A stretch of DNA of 64,000 nt, from the NCBI RefSeq assembly GCF_036188265.1, contig NZ_CP108093.1, positions 2,542,001-2,606,000 on the forward strand, read 5' to 3'. The notes beneath the pieces are model-generated. The model was not told the origin of the DNA, ran no database searches, and saw nothing but the letters and a program-made list of their open reading frames with translations. This DNA comes from Streptomyces sp. NBC_00247. GTDB lineage: Bacteria > Actinomycetota > Actinomycetes > Streptomycetales > Streptomycetaceae. Of the stretch, positions 56,964 through 64,000 are shown in pieces; the first letter of the stretch is position 1; each line of letters opens with the position of its first letter. Made by a program: the position numbers and the translations under genes.

Positions 56964-57944
56964 GTGACCGGGATCAAGACGACCGGCGAGAAGAAACTCA
57001 TGTTCTTCTCCGGCCGCGCCCACCCCGAGCTGGCCGAGGAGGTCGCACACCAGCTGGGTGTCGGTCTCGTGCCGACGAAGGCCTTCGATTTCGCCAACGG
57101 TGAGATCTACGTCCGCTTCCAGGAGTCCGCCCGCGGCGCCGACTGCTTCCTGATCCAGAGCCACACGGCTCCGATCAACAAGTGGATCATGGAGCAGCTG
57201 ATCATGCTGGACGCGCTCAAGCGCGCCTCGGCACGTTCGGTGACGGTGATCGTGCCGTTCTACGGGTACGCCCGCCAGGACAAGAAGCACCGCGGTCGCG
57301 AGCCGATCTCGGCCCGTCTGGTCGCGGACCTGATGAAGACGGCGGGTGCCGACCGCATCCTCACCGTCGACCTGCACACCGACCAGATCCAGGGCTTCTT
57401 CGACGGCCCGGTCGACCACCTCTTCGCGCTGCCGATCCTCGCCGACTACGTCGGTGCCAAGGTCGACCGCTCGAAGCTGACGATCGTCTCCCCGGACGCC
57501 GGCCGCGTGCGCGTCGCCGACCGCTGGTGCGACCGCCTCGACGCCCCGCTGGCGATCGTGCACAAGCGCCGCGACAAGGACGTCCCGAACCAGGTCAGCG
57601 TCCACGAGGTCGTCGGCAACGTCGAAGGCCGGGTCTGTGTCCTGGTCGACGACATGATCGACACCGGTGGCACGATCTGCGCCGCCGCCGACGCCCTGTT
57701 CGCGCACGGTGCCGAGGACGTCATAGTGACGGCCACCCACGGTGTCCTCTCGGGTCCGGCCGCGGACCGGCTGAAGAACTCCAAGGTCAGCGAGTTCGTC
57801 TTCACGGACACCCTGCCGACCCCGGGCGAGCTGGAGCTCGACAAGATCACGGTGCTCTCCATCGCCCCGACGATCGCGCGTGCGGTGCGCGAGGTCTTCG
57901 AGGACGGTTCGGTCACCAGCCTGTTCGAGAGCGACGAGCACTGA
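56964..57944 (+). CDS. prs: Ribose-phosphate pyrophosphokinase
   Basis: 326 residues. It makes PRPP from ribose-5-phosphate and ATP for nucleotide, His and Trp synthesis. Motifs: MFFSGRAHPELAEEVA, FANGEIYVRFQESARGADCF, VTVIVPFYGYARQDKKHRGR (flexible ATP loop), DLHTDQIQGFFD and the PRPP loop VLVDDMIDTGGTICAAAD. GTG 56964 follows GAGGAGACT. Length is normal. A 119-nt gap separates it from glmU; no terminator seen, so co-transcription is likely. Confidence 0.98.
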   Translation: MTGIKTTGEKKLMFFSGRAHPELAEEVAHQLGVGLVPTKAFDFANGEIYVRFQESARGADCFLIQSHTAPINKWIMEQLIMLDALKRASARSVTVIVPFYGYARQDKKHRGREPISARLVADLMKTAGADRILTVDLHTDQIQGFFDGPVDHLFALPILADYVGAKVDRSKLTIVSPDAGRVRVADRWCDRLDAPLAIVHKRRDKDVPNQVSVHEVVGNVEGRVCVLVDDMIDTGGTICAAADALFAHGAEDVIVTATHGVLSGPAADRLKNSKVSEFVFTDTLPTPGELELDKITVLSIAPTIARAVREVFEDGSVTSLFESDEH

Positions 57945-58079
57945 CCGGACGGATCGGCGCTGAACGGCGCCGACCGGAGACGGTGGTCCCCACCGCCGTC
58001 CGCACCGTCCGGAGCTCCACCACGTTGCACGAGTAACCCGCAGGTCACAGGGGTGCTGGTGGCGGCGTGACTGATCCAC

Positions 58080-58135
58080 TTGGGGGACGGCCTCCCCGCC
58101 GGGTAGACTCACCGAGTTGCTCGGCGAGGGAGGCC
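58080..58135 (+). promoter_or_regulatory. Promoter with flanking inverted repeat upstream of rplY
   Basis: TTGGGG (58080-58085), 18 nt, TAGACT (58104-58109) is a reasonable promoter, giving a 5' leader of about 125 nt. GGCCTCCC (58089-58096) and its inverse GGGAGGCC (58128-58135) bracket the -10, and CCGAG-ttg-CTCGG lies inside. The rest of the 297-nt prs-rplY gap has nothing else notable. Confidence 0.45.
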
Positions 58136-58241
58136 GTACTCATGTACGGCGCTCCGTTATCGACGCGCTCTTCGTAGCAGGCCATCAAGTCGTGGCCGGG
58201 TGACCAGTTCCGTTTTCCGTCACCTCACGAGGAGTGCAGCC

Positions 58242-58829
58242 ATGGCCGACCAGATCAACCTCGCCGTCGAAGCCCGTTCCGAGTTCGGCAAGGGCGCCGC
58301 CCGTCGCGCCCGCCGCGCCAACCTGGTTCCCGCGGTCGTCTACGGCCACGGCGCCGAGTCCGTGCACATCAACCTGCCGGCCCACGAGCTGCAGCTCGCG
58401 CTCCGCACCCCGAACGTCCTGATCGGCCTTGAGCTCGACGGCAAGAGCGCGCTGGTCATCCCGAAGGCCGTGCAGCGCAACGCCCTCAAGGGCAACATCG
58501 AGCACGTCGACCTGCTGACCGTGAAGCGCGGCGAGAAGGTCAACGTCGAGATCGCCGTCGAGACCGAGGGCGACCTGGCCCCGGGCGCCTTCCTGCTGGA
58601 GTTCGTCCAGAACACCCTGAGCGTCGAGGCCGAGGCCACCCACATCCCCGAGTCCGTCACGGTCTCCGTCGCCGGTCTCACCGCTGGTGACTCGATCCTC
58701 GCGAAGGACATCGCGCTGCCGAAGGGCTCCGTGCTCTCCGGTGACGAGGACGCCATCGTGCTCCAGGTCGTCTCCGCGCAGGCCGAGGAGCCGTCCGCCG
58801 ACGCCGAGGCCGAGAGCACCGAGGCCTGA
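58242..58829 (+). CDS. rplY: 50S ribosomal protein L25 / general stress protein Ctc
   Basis: 195 residues, the long two-domain TL5/Ctc form. The N-terminal L25 domain ([37 protein letters not shown]) binds 5S rRNA. The C-terminal beta domain ([40 protein letters not shown]) is standard, followed by a Glu/Ala-rich acidic tail. ATG 58242 with GAGGAG upstream. It has its own promoter and a strong terminator immediately downstream. Confidence 0.97.
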   Translation: MADQINLAVEARSEFGKGAARRARRANLVPAVVYGHGAESVHINLPAHELQLALRTPNVLIGLELDGKSALVIPKAVQRNALKGNIEHVDLLTVKRGEKVNVEIAVETEGDLAPGAFLLEFVQNTLSVEAEATHIPESVTVSVAGLTAGDSILAKDIALPKGSVLSGDEDAIVLQVVSAQAEEPSADAEAESTEA

Positions 58830-58858
58830 GCCTCGACCTCGTCCGACCTGCTTGACTG

Positions 58859-58900
58859 ACGGGGCGGCGGCCTCCCTTCACCGGGGGGCCGCCGCCCCGT
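58859..58900 (+). terminator. Terminator after rplY
   Basis: 14-bp perfect stem (58859-58872 with 58887-58900) and 14-nt loop, 30 nt past the rplY stop. No U-tract. pth is therefore at least partly separately expressed. Confidence 0.85.
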
Positions 58901-59001
58901 CGGCCTGTGCGGGGCACCTCCAGGCCCGTACAACACCCGTACCAGCCCCGCCCTCCGGCCGTCCTTCCCGCGCGGCCCGCATCCGAGGAGACAGCGCGCA
59001 G

Positions 59002-59595
59002 ATGTCCGACGTCACCGACCCCTGGCTCATCGTGGGCCTCGGCAACCCCGGCCCCGAGTACACCGCGAACCGCCACAACGTCGGCTTCATGGTCGCCGAC
59101 CTGCTGGCGGAGCGGATCGGCGGGAAGTTCAAGCGGGCGCAGAAGGCGCAGGCGCAGGTGCTGGAGGGCCGCGTCGGCCCGCCCGGACCGGCGAACCGTC
59201 GGGTGATCCTGGCGAAGCCGCAGTCGTACATGAACCTGTCGGGCGGACCGGTGACGGCGCTGCGCGACTTCTACAAGGTGCCGACCGACCATGTCGTCGC
59301 GATCCACGACGAGTTGGACATCGACTTCGGGGCACTGCGGCTGAAGCTGGGCGGCGGCGACAACGGGCACAACGGTCTGAAGTCGATGACGAAGTCGATG
59401 GGCCCCGAGTACCACCGGGTGCGCTTCGGCATCGGCCGCCCGCCGGGCCGGATGCAGGTCGCGGACTTCGTGCTGAAGGACTTCTCCTCCACCGAACGCA
59501 AGGAACTGGCCTACCTGGTGGACCGGGCGGCGGACGCGGTGGAGTCACTGCTCGCGGACGGGCTGGAACGGGCTCAGGGGACGTACAACTCCTGA
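59002..59595 (+). CDS. pth: Peptidyl-tRNA hydrolase
   Basis: 197 residues. Family motifs: [20 protein letters not shown] with the catalytic His at the HNVGF segment, [36 protein letters not shown], and [17 protein letters not shown]. The enzyme recycles peptidyl-tRNAs dropped from ribosomes. ATG 59002 with GAGGAG about 11 nt upstream. It is downstream of rplY as in most actinobacteria. Confidence 0.98.
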   Translation: MSDVTDPWLIVGLGNPGPEYTANRHNVGFMVADLLAERIGGKFKRAQKAQAQVLEGRVGPPGPANRRVILAKPQSYMNLSGGPVTALRDFYKVPTDHVVAIHDELDIDFGALRLKLGGGDNGHNGLKSMTKSMGPEYHRVRFGIGRPPGRMQVADFVLKDFSSTERKELAYLVDRAADAVESLLADGLERAQGTYNS

Positions 59596-59629
59596 GCGAC
59601 CGGAGGCGTGACGGGCGTGGGGGCTCTCC

Positions 59630-59657
59630 GCCGGGCCGGTCCGCGGACCGGCCCGGC
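59630..59657. terminator. 28-bp perfect palindrome, bidirectional terminator
   Basis: Bases 59630-59657 are fully self-complementary (14 bp each side, centre CCGCGG), lying between convergent stops at 59595 and 59667. It would act as a hairpin in either transcript. Confidence 0.75.
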
Positions 59658-59666
59658 GGCCGTCTC

Positions 59667-60056
59667 TCAGGCGGACGGCCAGAAGCAGACCGCGACCGCC
59701 AGCCACACCATGCCCGCTCCGGCAGCCCCGTACAAGGAGGCTCTGCTCACCTGGACCCGACGCTCGGGGTGCTTCAGCTGTTCCGCGGTCGCTGCCACGA
59801 ACTTCTTCGCCAGCAGGCCGAAGAGGATGAGGATCAGCACCAGGCAGACGCAGTAGAGATACAGGGTGTCTTCGACCGAATAGTCCCCCAGCGCCGCATA
59901 ACCGGGCACCAGGACCATGGCGAGGAGTGGCATGACCACGACCATGAACCACCTCAGCTTGCCCGCCGGATACAGCACGTACATTCCGGCCGCACAGGCG
60001 ACGGTGACGACTCCCGCAATGGTCCACCACGTGGTGGCGGTCAGATCAGAAAGCAT
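59667..60056 (-). CDS. Small three- to four-helix membrane protein
   Basis: 129 residues, family not recognised. Helices: TWWTIAGVVTVACAAGMYVL, FMVVVMPLLAMVLVPGYAAL, LYLYCVCLVLILILFGLLAK and GAAGAGMVWLAVAVCFWP. A cytoplasmic basic loop (EQLKHPERRVQVSR) lies between the last two. The YVLYPAGKLRWFMVVVMPLL spacing suggests a compact bundle. ATG 60056 with GGGGGAA about 9 nt upstream. It is convergent with pth and stands alone. Confidence 0.75.
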   Translation of the reverse strand: MLSDLTATTWWTIAGVVTVACAAGMYVLYPAGKLRWFMVVVMPLLAMVLVPGYAALGDYSVEDTLYLYCVCLVLILILFGLLAKKFVAATAEQLKHPERRVQVSRASLYGAAGAGMVWLAVAVCFWPSA

Positions 60057-60554
60057 GATCGCGATTCCCCCCGAGGTCACGCACGATGCGACTTCCCGCC
60101 CCGGGGCGCCAGGCTCCCCGGGGGTGCTCACGCCGCTGCGACCGACGGAGCGGCGAGCGACTCGAACGCGGCGCCGGGCGTCGCGAACTTCAGTGAAGTC
60201 ATCGCGTTGATCCTAAGGGTTGTGCCGCGATTCGCCGCGTACCCGCCAGGAATTGCGGGACAGCTAAGGACTGTCCCTCACCGGCGGTGCACGGACAGCC
60301 TCCGGCAACAGAAACGGCCGCGTTCTTCCGCTTTCCGGCAAGGTGCCTCCGCCGCCCGGTCCCGTCCGGGCTTTCGGCTCCGGCAGAGAGCCAAGTCCTC
60401 GAAATTCCGGCGCCGTTCATTCCATCCGGAACTCCCCGTCACGGCTCGGGGCGGAAAGTATCGCGATATCCCCGGAACTTTCACAGAATTCTGGTCCCCC
60501 TGCCCCCGAACTGTGACTTCCGAGCACAAGGGCGCCCGCCGACCGGTGGGGCCG
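60057..60554. other. Gene-free interval
   Basis: About 500 nt with lower G+C and more A/T runs than the surroundings, especially 60380-60520. The only structure I note is the palindrome ACTTCA-g-TGAAGT near 60190. No coding pattern, RNA gene or repeat is recognisable in either strand. It is probably regulatory for the membrane protein and spacer after the oxidoreductase gene. Confidence 0.6.
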
Positions 60555-61472
60555 TCAGGCGGCCTGCGGGCGGGCCTGGTCGAGGAGTTGCTGGATGCGC
60601 AGCCCCCGGGCGGCGTCGATGCCGGTGCCCCTCCCGGTGCGCACGGCCTCGGCGAACTCGCGGCGGAGCACCGGCCAGCACTCCTCGTGGTCGATACCGG
60701 CCGTGTCGTACACCAACTCCTCGCCGGTGCCGAAGAGTTCGATACGCGTACGCGCGCGGGGCAGTTGGACGCTCCCGGAGAGGGACGCCTGGCTGACCGC
60801 TCCGTTCTCGTGTTCGCAGGTCAGCTCGATCCAGCGGCGGGGGTCGCCGGTCCCGCGTACGGAGACGATCGGGGCGACCGCGCTGTCGAGCAGGTCCAGC
60901 AGGTGCGGTCCGAGGTCGAGCAGCGCGCCGTGTTCCAGCCGCCAGGAGGTGGCGAACTCGCCTCCGAGGAACGCCCCGTGGAGGTAGCAGGAGCGGGCCC
61001 CGGTGAACTCGCGGCCGGCCGCTTGGGCGAGGAAGGCGCGGGTCGCCGGATGGTAACGCTTGGTGAGGACGAGCTGCGAGACCACCCCGTGCTCGGCGAC
61101 CGCGTCGGCGACCGTGCGGGCGGCGGCGAGGTCGGCGCCGAGCGGCTTCTCGAGGAGCAGGGCCTTGCCGGCCTTCGCGGCGCGGGGGGCGAGCGAAGCC
61201 TGCACGGCGGGCGGTACGGCGAAGGCGACCGCGTCGCAGCCGTCGAGCAGTTCCTCGAAGGAGCCGGCGGCCGTCGTCCCGTAGGCACCCGCGACCTCGG
61301 CGGCGGCCTCGGGGCGCCGGGCCCAGACCCCGGTCAGCGTGGTCTCGGGTCCGGCCGCCAGCATCCGGGCGTGCATGGTGCGGGCCCACGGCCCCGCCCC
61401 GACCAGACCGACGCGCACCGGCGGGTACGGCCAGGCGTCGGGCGGGGTGCTGGTGGCGGGGCTCTGGGACAT
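60555..61472 (-). CDS. Gfo/Idh/MocA-family NAD(P)-dependent oxidoreductase
   Basis: 305 residues. The N-terminal Rossmann motif RVGLVGAGPWARTMHARML is followed by the catalytic EKPLG (LLLEKPLGADLAAARTVADA). The alpha/beta C-terminal domain has RWIELTCEHENGAVSQASLS and GTGEELVYDTAGIDH. Such enzymes oxidise or reduce sugar derivatives. ATG 61472 has GGAG 7-8 nt upstream; ATG 61484 is an alternative adding four residues. It is downstream of a ROK regulator and a sugar ABC transporter on the same strand, so its substrate is probably the imported sugar or a derivative. Confidence 0.92.
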   Translation of the reverse strand: MSQSPATSTPPDAWPYPPVRVGLVGAGPWARTMHARMLAAGPETTLTGVWARRPEAAAEVAGAYGTTAAGSFEELLDGCDAVAFAVPPAVQASLAPRAAKAGKALLLEKPLGADLAAARTVADAVAEHGVVSQLVLTKRYHPATRAFLAQAAGREFTGARSCYLHGAFLGGEFATSWRLEHGALLDLGPHLLDLLDSAVAPIVSVRGTGDPRRWIELTCEHENGAVSQASLSGSVQLPRARTRIELFGTGEELVYDTAGIDHEECWPVLRREFAEAVRTGRGTGIDAARGLRIQQLLDQARPQAA

Positions 61473-61513
61473 GGTGCTCTCCATCGAGGTGCGTACGGCG
61501 GGGGTGCGTGCCG

Positions 61514-62758
61514 TCAGCCGGCCGCGCCGGCGGCGAGCGCGGCGAGGCGGGCGTCGGCCCGGTCGGGGTCGTAGAGGCGCTCGACCACCATGACGGCCGC
61601 CCCGGCGAGGGCGGCGCGGTCGCCGAGCGAGGTGGTGACCACCTGGAGGTTGGCGGTGGTGCGGGGCATGGCCCGCTGGTAGAGAAGTTCGCGTACGCCG
61701 GTGAGGAACGGGGTGCTCGCGAGGTCGCCGCCGAGCATCAGGACGCCCGGGTTGAGAAGGGTGACCACGGTGACGAGGACCTCGCCGACGCGCTGTCCGG
61801 CGGCGCGGGCCAGCCGGAGGGCGTCCGGCTGGCCGGCGGCGAGGTGGCGGCGCACGTCGGAGCCGGAGGCGGTGGGGACTCCGGCGGCGGTGAGCTGTTC
61901 GGCGATGGCCCGGCCGCTCGCGACGGCGGCGAGGCAGCCGTAGGACCCGCACATGCAGAGCGCGTCGAGCCGGTCGTGCAGGCGGATGTGGCCGATGTCG
62001 CCGGAGCCGCCGTCGATGCCCCGGTACATCTCGCCGCCCACGACCATGCCCGCGCCGATGCCGGTGGACGCCTTGACCAGGACGAACGCGCCGCAGTCGG
62101 CGTAGTTCTCACGCTGTTCGGCCAGCGCCATGAGGTTGGCGTCGTTGTCGACGTAGACGGGCAGCGAATCGGTACCGGCGGCCTCCGCCCCAAAAACGGC
62201 CGGGCCGAAGGCGTCCGGGCCGAAGTGCTCCGCGAGCGCGGCGCGCATCCGCTCACGGACGGGGAAGCGGTCCCAGCCGGGCATGATCGGCGGCTGGACG
62301 ACCTGGGCGCTCTCCCAGTCGACGGGTCCGGGGACGGAGAGGCCGATGCCGCAGACCCGGTCCGGTGCGGCGCCCGCTTCCTCCAGGAGCGGCCCGAACC
62401 AGCGGGCGAGCCGGTCGAGGACGACGTCGGGGCCGTCGGCGATGACCAGGGTCCCGGTCCGCTCGGCGAGGACCTTCCCGGACAGGTCGGCGACGGCGGC
62501 GCGGCCGTGCCGGGTCTCCAGGTCCGCGACGAGCACCACGGCGTGCGTGGGGTCGAACTCCAGCCGGGAGGACGGACGTCCGCCGGTGGACGTACCGGTC
62601 GCGCCGCGCAGCCAGCCGGCTCCGAAGAGCTGGTCGAGGCGGTGTCCGACGGTCGACCGGGAGAGGCCGGTGGCCTGTTGGAGTTCGCCGCGGGTGGTGG
62701 CCTCGCCGCTGCGGATGAGCCGCAGCAGGTGTCCCGCGCTCGCCTGGTTTCCTGCCAT
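61514..62758 (-). CDS. ROK-family transcriptional regulator
   Basis: 414 residues. An N-terminal winged HTH (LRLIRSGEATTRGELQQATG; LSRSTVGHRLDQLFGAGWL) precedes the ROK sugar-kinase-like domain: VLVADLETRHGRAAVADLSG, VDNDANLMALAEQ, STGIGAGMVVGGEMYRGIDG, GDIGHIRLHDRLDALCMCGS with the Cys-rich zinc motif CxCGSxGC. LNPGVLMLGGDLA is the second nucleotide-binding-like element. It is a likely repressor of the adjacent sugar ABC transporter and oxidoreductase, induced by the sugar. ATG 62758; 41 nt before the oxidoreductase gene. Confidence 0.94.
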   Translation of the reverse strand: MAGNQASAGHLLRLIRSGEATTRGELQQATGLSRSTVGHRLDQLFGAGWLRGATGTSTGGRPSSRLEFDPTHAVVLVADLETRHGRAAVADLSGKVLAERTGTLVIADGPDVVLDRLARWFGPLLEEAGAAPDRVCGIGLSVPGPVDWESAQVVQPPIMPGWDRFPVRERMRAALAEHFGPDAFGPAVFGAEAAGTDSLPVYVDNDANLMALAEQRENYADCGAFVLVKASTGIGAGMVVGGEMYRGIDGGSGDIGHIRLHDRLDALCMCGSYGCLAAVASGRAIAEQLTAAGVPTASGSDVRRHLAAGQPDALRLARAAGQRVGEVLVTVVTLLNPGVLMLGGDLASTPFLTGVRELLYQRAMPRTTANLQVVTTSLGDRAALAGAAVMVVERLYDPDRADARLAALAAGAAG

Positions 62759-62847
62759 GTCGTCGCCGTCCTCGTCCCGTCTCCCGTGCCCCCGCGGGCC
62801 GGCCTTCACTGACCCGGCATCAGCCGGGGCCGCTCGCTGCCAGGTTG

Positions 62848-63795
62848 TCAGCCCTTGTCCGCGCCGCTGGTCAGCCCCTCGGTGAGGAGCCGCTCGGAGG
62901 CGAAGAACAGGATTACCACGGGAATGGTGAGGATGACCGAACCGGCCATCAGGACCGTCTTGGAGACCTCGATGCCGTTGGCGAGCTGCTGGAGGCCGAG
63001 GGAGACCGTCCACTTGTCCGGGTCGGCGGCGAGGAAGAGCAGCGCGAAGAGGAACTCGTTCCAGGCGATCATGAAGACGTACAGCCCGGTCGCCATCAGG
63101 GTGGGCAGCGCCAGCGGCAGGATCACCTTGCGCACGGTCTGGAGGCGGGAGGCGCCGTCGATGGCGGCGGCCTCCTCGATGGAGAACGGGATGGTGACGA
63201 AGTAGTTCTTCATCATGTAGATCGAGACCGGGACCGTCTGCGCGATGTACACGATGGCGAGTCCGACGAGGCTGCCCGAGAGCCCCATTTTCGCGAACAT
63301 CACGAAGAGCGGGACGGCGAGCAGGGTGGCCGGGAAGAGGTAGACGGCCAGGAAGAGCGCGCTGACGTGCCTGCTGCCGAAGAACTTGAGGCGGCTGACG
63401 GCGTACGCGCCGGGCACGGCGGCGGCCAGCGTCAGCAGGACGGTGGCGACGGCCACCAGGGCGGAGTTGCCCAGCATGCCGAGGAAGCCCTGGCCGCCGT
63501 CCTCGGTGGACTTCAGGACGCTGCGATAGGTGTCGAGGGTGAAGTCCTTCGAGGAGACCCAGAGGCTCCCGGGGTCCACCAGCAGCGAGTCGATGGGCTT
63601 CACCGACAGCAGCAGCATGTAGTAGAAGGGCACGATCGTGATCACCGCGAGGAAGACGATCACGACCCAGCGGGCGATGCCGAAGAACCGTTCCTCGAAC
63701 TGGGCGCGGCTCATGCGCCGCTTGCGCGGGGCGGGGCCGGTGCCGCCGCCGGGGCGGGTGGCCTCGGGCCGTGTCACGGACGGGGCGGTGGTCAT
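62848..63795 (-). CDS. Carbohydrate ABC transporter permease, MalG-like
   Basis: 315 residues, six membrane helices. The N-terminal cytoplasmic arm is Pro/Arg-rich, then VVIVFLAVITIVPFYYMLLL. The permease EAA loop is EEAAAIDGASRLQTVRKVIL with following LPLALPTLMATGL. The periplasmic loop region has DPGSLWVSSKDFTLDTY. MalG-type permeases pair with a MalF-type partner: here the gene overlaps its upstream neighbour by 4 nt (ATGA). A solute-binding protein is expected beyond the right edge; the ATPase may be a shared MsiK-type protein. Confidence 0.95.
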   Translation of the reverse strand: MTTAPSVTRPEATRPGGGTGPAPRKRRMSRAQFEERFFGIARWVVIVFLAVITIVPFYYMLLLSVKPIDSLLVDPGSLWVSSKDFTLDTYRSVLKSTEDGGQGFLGMLGNSALVAVATVLLTLAAAVPGAYAVSRLKFFGSRHVSALFLAVYLFPATLLAVPLFVMFAKMGLSGSLVGLAIVYIAQTVPVSIYMMKNYFVTIPFSIEEAAAIDGASRLQTVRKVILPLALPTLMATGLYVFMIAWNEFLFALLFLAADPDKWTVSLGLQQLANGIEVSKTVLMAGSVILTIPVVILFFASERLLTEGLTSGADKG

Positions 63796-64000
63796 GCCTG
63801 CTCCTCCTGGACCTTCTTGCCGAAGAACATGAAGTAGAGGCCCAGCAGGACCATGAGGACGAGGGCGAGGATCAGCGCCTGGGCGGAGGCCGCGCCGACG
63901 TCGAAGCGCGAGGTGAGGAAGTCGTACACGCGGACCGCGACGACGTCCGTGCCCGAACCGCCGCCGGTGAGCAGGTAGATGTCGTCGAACTTGTTGAACG
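63792..64000 (-). CDS. Carbohydrate ABC transporter permease, MalF-like (partial, 3' end only)
   Basis: Only the last 68 codons are in the window. They read FNKFDDIYLLTGGGSGTDVV, then VYDFLTSRFDVGAASAQALI and a final helix LALVLMVLLGLYFMFFG, with tail KKVQEEQA. The FDDIYLLTGGGP-type segment is characteristic of MalF/UgpA-like sugar permeases. Its TGA overlaps the ATG of the MalG-like gene. The frame is open to the right edge; start and binding-protein gene lie outside. Confidence 0.93.
   Translation of the reverse strand, partial: FNKFDDIYLLTGGGSGTDVVAVRVYDFLTSRFDVGAASAQALILALVLMVLLGLYFMFFGKKVQEEQA

Overview
The window looks like a segment of a Streptomyces chromosome, or that of a very close relative. 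Base composition is strongly G+C rich, GTG starts are frequent, and genes often overlap by 4 to 8 nt. Several loci are typical of the genus: two Rpf-type muralytic enzymes, SCO6745-family and FilP-like proteins, a Streptomyces-type SurA lipoprotein, and the order glmU, prs, rplY, pth. TTA codons occur only rarely, which fits a genus where they are regulatory. I know the eno to mfd and glmU to pth gene orders from other Streptomyces chromosomes; no database was searched.

Layout. 1-10.8 kb (all minus strand): DUF501, an FtsB/DivIC-like septation protein, enolase, two secreted Rpf/LysM cell-wall lysins (the first behind a c-di-AMP ydaO-type riboswitch), a cytochrome P450 overlapping MazG, a SurA-like lipoprotein, a Ser/Thr kinase with a TPR-like tail, and a membrane protein. 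10.8-18.9 kb: an HTH-methyltransferase-specificity fusion, a lipoprotein, a 9-copy octanucleotide repeat, an MmyB-like regulator remnant, an HNH lipoprotein, a DksA/TraR protein, a divergent SCO6745/TetR pair with clear operators, and a decayed stretch. 18.9-23.6 kb: two alpha/beta hydrolases divergent from an OhrR-like MarR regulator, a DUF4265 protein, and a Rieske oxygenase with a TTA codon. 23.6-31.5 kb: mfd and a MacB/FtsX-type ABC transporter. 31.6-40 kb: MFS transporters around a LysR regulator, a DUF485/SSS symporter pair, a VOC protein, an AraC regulator and an EcsC remnant.

40.2-49 kb is the most unusual part. It is an island of SUKH-superfamily (polymorphic-toxin immunity) proteins. 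One arm is an HNH/EndoVII (WHH) nuclease-like domain fused to SUKH, followed by an Imm35-like/proline-glycine/deaminase/SUKH-4 fusion. The divergent arm is a free-standing YwqJ-like deaminase and a SUKH-3 protein. None has a visible secretion leader, and the catalytic motifs are intact. Toxin-like and immunity-like domains are therefore joined in single cytoplasmic proteins around one shared promoter. An additional SUKH protein and a TTA-containing small regulator lie nearby.

49-64 kb returns to housekeeping and core genes: DUF6193, an SGNH hydrolase with the S. scabies-esterase-type Trp-x-x-His signature, an LCP cell-wall ligase, an orphan histidine kinase, tRNA-Gln(UUG), glmU, prs, rplY/ctc and pth. 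It ends in a minus-strand sugar-ABC permease / ROK regulator / Gfo-Idh-MocA oxidoreductase cluster that runs off the right edge.
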